A stretch of DNA of 8,469 nt from an uncultured Anaerolineales bacterium (GTDB lineage: Bacteria; Chloroflexota; Anaerolineae; Anaerolineales; UBA11657), in contig CAJWIA010000052.1 of assembly GCA_913040765.1 (NCBI GenBank), positions 1 through 8,469 of the forward strand. Direction: 5' to 3'. Below, in pieces: positions 6,329 through 8,469 of this stretch. How positions within the stretch are numbered: position 1 is the first letter of the stretch; every line of letters starts with the position of its first letter. The notes under the pieces were generated by a model. The model searched no databases. It was not told the origin of the DNA and saw only the letters and a list, made by a program, of their open reading frames with translations. Made by a program: the position numbers and the translations under genes.

Positions 6329-7411
6329 ATGAAAATAGCAATGGTTCATGATTGGCTGAACCAGAGGGGAGGAGCGGAAGATGTACTAAATTCCCTTAAC
6401 GACATTTTCCCTGCGACTCCAATTTACACAAGTATTTATGCGCCGAAACAAGTTGGCCCAGAGTTTCTTGAAATGGATATCCATGTCTCTTGGGCTGACA
6501 AATTACCCAAAATTCATGTCAAACATCAACTTTATCTCTTTATATATCCGTTTGTGTTCAATCAGTTTGATTTTTCTGGTTACGATTTAGTATTTTCAAA
6601 CAAAAGTGGCTTTTGCCATGGTGTAAGAACTCCTGCAGATACAACCCATATCTGTTATTGTCTCACCCCGACTCGGTATATATGGGATATTGAGTCTTAT
6701 CTAGAGCAAGAGAGATTTTCTCCCTTGATGGTACCATTCTTAAAACCGTTTGTGAAGTTGATGCAGAAGTGGGACAGAAAAGCAGCGGATGGAGTGGATT
6801 ATTTCATAGCTATATCAACTGAAGTTCAAAAGCGCATATCGCGTATTTATGAGCGCAAATCAGTGATTATCTATCCGCCAGTAGATACCAATCGTTTCGT
6901 GCCTTCAGTGGAACAAGGATCATATTTTCTCGTAGTATCACGATTAATTCCATATAAACGTATTGATCTAGCAGTGGAGGCATGTACTAAATTAGGAGTG
7001 TCACTAAAAATTGCTGGGGAGGGACGTGATCGGGATCGTTTGCAAGCTCTGGCCGGTGACAATATTGAATTTCTAGGACGTGTCTCGGATGCAGACTTGC
7101 CTGACTTGATGGCAGGTTGTAAAGCTCTGCTATTTCCAGGCATAGAAGATTTTGGTATAACACCATTGCAAGCTATGGCTTCTGGTAGACCAGTGATTGC
7201 TTTTGCCGGAGGTGGTGCTTTAGATTATGTGCGAGAGGGAGAAACAGGTAATTTGATTTCATATCAAACAGTTGAAGCATTCATGGATGGAATAGAGCGT
7301 TTTGGGACTTACAAGTTTAATTACTTGTCAATTAGACAATTTTCACTTAAGTTTGATCAGTCGGTTTTCGAACAGAAGATTAGAGAGTTTGTTGCGACAG
7401 CTATGAATTAA
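6329..7411 (+). CDS. GT4 glycosyltransferase, WbaZ-like
   Basis: This 360-residue retaining glycosyltransferase has the GT-B fold and belongs to family GT4. It resembles the WbaZ mannosyltransferase group of O-antigen clusters. The acceptor domain starts MKIAMVHDWLNQRGGAEDVL with the Gly-Gly loop (14-15), and the block HICYCLTPTRYIWD (107-120) is characteristic of this group. The donor domain shows PPVDTNRF (183-190), VVSRLIPYKRIDLAV (202-216), IAGEGRDRDRL (228-238) and EDFGITPLQAMASGRPVIAF (273-292). The last is the EX7E motif, but the second acidic position is Gln281 (CAA at 7169-7171). The donor could be GDP-mannose, but this is not readable. The start at 6329 matches the family N-terminus. 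A GTG at 6308, three bases after rnhB, would add seven residues. No strong Shine-Dalgarno site precedes either. It is the last gene before a 164-base gap. Confidence 0.88.
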   Translation: MKIAMVHDWLNQRGGAEDVLNSLNDIFPATPIYTSIYAPKQVGPEFLEMDIHVSWADKLPKIHVKHQLYLFIYPFVFNQFDFSGYDLVFSNKSGFCHGVRTPADTTHICYCLTPTRYIWDIESYLEQERFSPLMVPFLKPFVKLMQKWDRKAADGVDYFIAISTEVQKRISRIYERKSVIIYPPVDTNRFVPSVEQGSYFLVVSRLIPYKRIDLAVEACTKLGVSLKIAGEGRDRDRLQALAGDNIEFLGRVSDADLPDLMAGCKALLFPGIEDFGITPLQAMASGRPVIAFAGGGALDYVREGETGNLISYQTVEAFMDGIERFGTYKFNYLSIRQFSLKFDQSVFEQKIREFVATAMN

Positions 7412-7575
7412 CAGATGTAATCGTTACAGAAGTATCTAGTTTTATGAGTGTTGGTTGGGGACATTAATGCATTGTGTGAGGTTTATACACAATATGGGAA
7501 TATAGTAATATATGAGCGATAATTGTAATAGGCATGGCTTTGAATATATAGATACATATGTTTTAGGTAAATTAC
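7412..7575. other. AT-rich gap between the GT4 and Wzz genes
   Basis: This is the longest gap in the window. It contains no convincing gene. TGTAA-TCG-TTACA (near 7417-7429) is a weak 5-base hairpin without a T-tract, so I do not call a terminator. TGTGT and ACACA flank nine bases near 7473-7491. Many TATA-like hexamers occur between 7485 and 7560, so a promoter for the Wzz gene is likely, but no single -35/-10 pair stands out. The Wzz ribosome site AGGT (7565-7568) is at its right end. Confidence 0.5.
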
Positions 7576-8262
7576 ATGAGATTAGGTGAATTTGTAACCA
7601 TCATAAGACGATGGTGGATCTTGTTGGCGGTTCCAACTATGATTGTAACCATTGTCGGTTTAATTTTCTACGAGGCACCATCTGACAGATATGTGACTAC
7701 TGTGCGTCTTTCTGCAGCGCTTGCTCCAGATGAACATTTGGCCACTAACAGGACCCAATTTGATACGACTTACTACTCATGGCTGAGCTCAGAATATTTG
7801 GTGAGCGGTCTCTCAGATTGGTCTGTTACCGGAGCGTTTGCGACTGCAGTAAGCAAACAGCTTGAAAATGATAATACGTATATATCAGCTAGCATAGTAC
7901 AGAATTCGCTTAGTAGTGATTATGTGCGTAGTGAGGTTGTGATTTATGTTAATTCCAGGGATCCTGACCATACTTCAAAGATTGCAAATGCTGCAATTAA
8001 AGTTATGCAAGAACAAAACAAAAATGTTTTCCCACAGTTGGGTGGACGTAATGCTACTGTAGTGGCATTGGATAAGCCAACAGTTACTCTAGCTTCTCCT
8101 GGGATCACTCAGTATTTGGAAATGTTGGTACGAATTGCTACGGGGATTGTTTTAGGCTTGTTACTAGTATTATGTGGACATTATTTCGATCCATATATTC
8201 GTAATAGATCAGATGTTGAGATGTTAGGTATTCAAGTAATCATGGAGAACACACGTCAGTGA
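7576..8262 (+). CDS. Wzz-type polysaccharide chain-length protein
   Basis: This 228-residue membrane protein has the polysaccharide co-polymerase layout. The N-terminal segment MRLGEFVTIIRRWW leads into a first membrane helix (about 13-31). An external domain (about 32-182) follows, then a second helix (about 183-204) and a short cytoplasmic tail with IRNRSDVEMLGIQVI. These proteins form rings with the Wzy polymerase and set the length of capsule, O-antigen or exopolysaccharide chains. SRDPDHTSKIANAAIKVMQEQ (127-147) is a helical stretch like those before the second helix in the family. There are no Walker motifs, so this polypeptide has no tyrosine kinase. The external domain is short compared with long-chain Wzz proteins. 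The ATG follows AGGT by seven bases. The TGA at 8260-8262 overlaps the GTG of a possible mini-ORF. Confidence 0.83.
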   Translation: MRLGEFVTIIRRWWILLAVPTMIVTIVGLIFYEAPSDRYVTTVRLSAALAPDEHLATNRTQFDTTYYSWLSSEYLVSGLSDWSVTGAFATAVSKQLENDNTYISASIVQNSLSSDYVRSEVVIYVNSRDPDHTSKIANAAIKVMQEQNKNVFPQLGGRNATVVALDKPTVTLASPGITQYLEMLVRIATGIVLGLLLVLCGHYFDPYIRNRSDVEMLGIQVIMENTRQ

Positions 8263-8372
8263 GTATATCCATGCGCCTGTGGTACAATGAATGCCTGCGA
8301 GTGATTGATTCCGTAATCTTCATGGTATTTTTTACGATATTGTATATTAATGTTCAAGCTTATAAAGGCTGA
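8259..8372 (+). CDS. Possible 37-codon membrane mini-protein
   Basis: A short frame starts at GTG 8259, sharing GTGA with the stop of the Wzz gene, and ends at TGA 8370-8372, five bases before the next gene. An in-frame ATG at 8271 would give 33 residues, with a weak AGTGAG seven bases upstream. The peptide is basic and polar at first, then hydrophobic from about residue 15 to 32 (VIDSVIFMVFFTILYINV), then ends NVQAYKG. This would fit a single membrane helix, although Asp17 lies near its start. The tight packing between two chain-length genes is what one expects of a coupled gene, but a frame this short can arise by chance in AT-rich DNA. I recognise no family. The alternative is that this stretch is just the leader and promoter of the next gene. 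Confidence 0.25.
   Translation: MSISMRLWYNECLRVIDSVIFMVFFTILYINVQAYKG
8280..8288 (+). promoter_or_regulatory. Candidate extended -10 promoter for the second Wzz gene
   Basis: TGGTACAAT combines the extended TG element with a TACAAT box that matches five of six consensus bases. Initiation near 8295 would leave a leader of about 83 bases. No good -35 box lies upstream, although extended -10 promoters need one less. It overlaps the possible mini-ORF, so the two readings compete in part. Confidence 0.3.
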
Positions 8373-8377
8373 TCCTA

Positions 8378-8469
8378 ATGGCACTTGTTGAATACTTTTA
8401 TATTCTTAAACGGCGTATATGGGTGTTGATCATTTCGGTATCGCTTACTGCAGGCTCTGCATTTTTTTT
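8378..8469 (+). CDS. Second Wzz-like protein, N-terminus only (partial)
   Basis: The ATG at 8378 follows AAAGG (8364-8368) by nine bases and the frame stays open to the window edge, giving 30 residues. The peptide starts MALVEYFYILKRRIWVLIIS and continues hydrophobic. This is the layout of the N-terminus of Wzz/GumC/tyrosine-kinase-type co-polymerases: a short amphipathic lead with Tyr-x-x-I-L-[KR]-R-R, then a membrane helix. It is similar in style to the preceding gene (EFVTIIRRWWILL). The rest lies outside the window, so I cannot say whether it carries a kinase domain. Confidence 0.6.
   Translation, partial: MALVEYFYILKRRIWVLIISVSLTAGSAFF

Noticed and set aside
7417..7429. TGTAA-TCG-TTACA hairpin after the GT4 gene as a terminator
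   Set aside because: The stem is five pairs and AT-rich, and no T-tract follows it.
7512..7592. Short frame starting ATG 7512 ahead of the Wzz gene
   Set aside because: It is about 26 codons, runs into the Wzz gene in another frame, and has no ribosome site or hydrophobic segment to support it.
1..8469. Mobile element, CRISPR array, toxin-antitoxin or defence system
   Set aside because: I found no transposase or integrase, no regularly spaced repeats, no tRNA or attachment-like repeat, and no defence-type domains. All sizeable frames have ordinary housekeeping or glycan functions.

Overview
The window is AT-rich bacterial DNA with ordinary coding density, the standard genetic code, and no RNA genes, CRISPR arrays or mobile elements that I can see. 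The lineage is not certain. The zinc-dependent phospholipase C-like protein starting MPTPFYH, the RNase HII core AGIDEVGRGAWAGP and the Asn-Glu variant of the RmlD active-site loop all resemble Chloroflexota (green non-sulfur bacteria and relatives) as I remember them. This is inference, and the low GC would be unusual for much of that phylum.

Left part (1-2150): the last 47 codons of arginyl-tRNA synthetase (argS), then a complete dCTP deaminase (dcd) with a clear Shine-Dalgarno site. A convergent gene on the minus strand encodes a probable lipoprotein with a TolB/WD40-like beta-propeller. The dcd and propeller genes end only 11 bases apart with no visible terminator.

Right part (2301 to the end): everything is on the plus strand. 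First comes a phospholipase C-like metal-binding protein with no Shine-Dalgarno site. Then follows a surface-polysaccharide cluster: dTDP-4-dehydrorhamnose reductase (rfbD/rmlD), a rhamnosyltransferase-like GT2, a second GT2 of the dolichyl/undecaprenyl-phosphate glucosyltransferase type, RNase HII (rnhB) overlapping it by 17 bases, and a WbaZ-like GT4 glycosyltransferase. After a 164-base AT-rich gap comes a Wzz-type chain-length protein, and then the start of a second Wzz-like protein that is cut by the window edge. Between the two Wzz genes lies a possible 37-codon membrane mini-protein.

Together the right-hand genes fit a Wzy-dependent capsule, O-antigen or exopolysaccharide locus. RmlD completes dTDP-L-rhamnose, the glycosyltransferases build the repeat unit on a lipid carrier, and the Wzz proteins set chain length. 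The initiating transferase, flippase, polymerase and rmlABC are not in the window. RNase HII is a housekeeping DNA-repair enzyme and looks like a passenger in this operon. I see no convincing new defence or mobile system. The items most worth a second look are the mini-protein, the embedded rnhB and the Gln in the GT4 EX7E motif.
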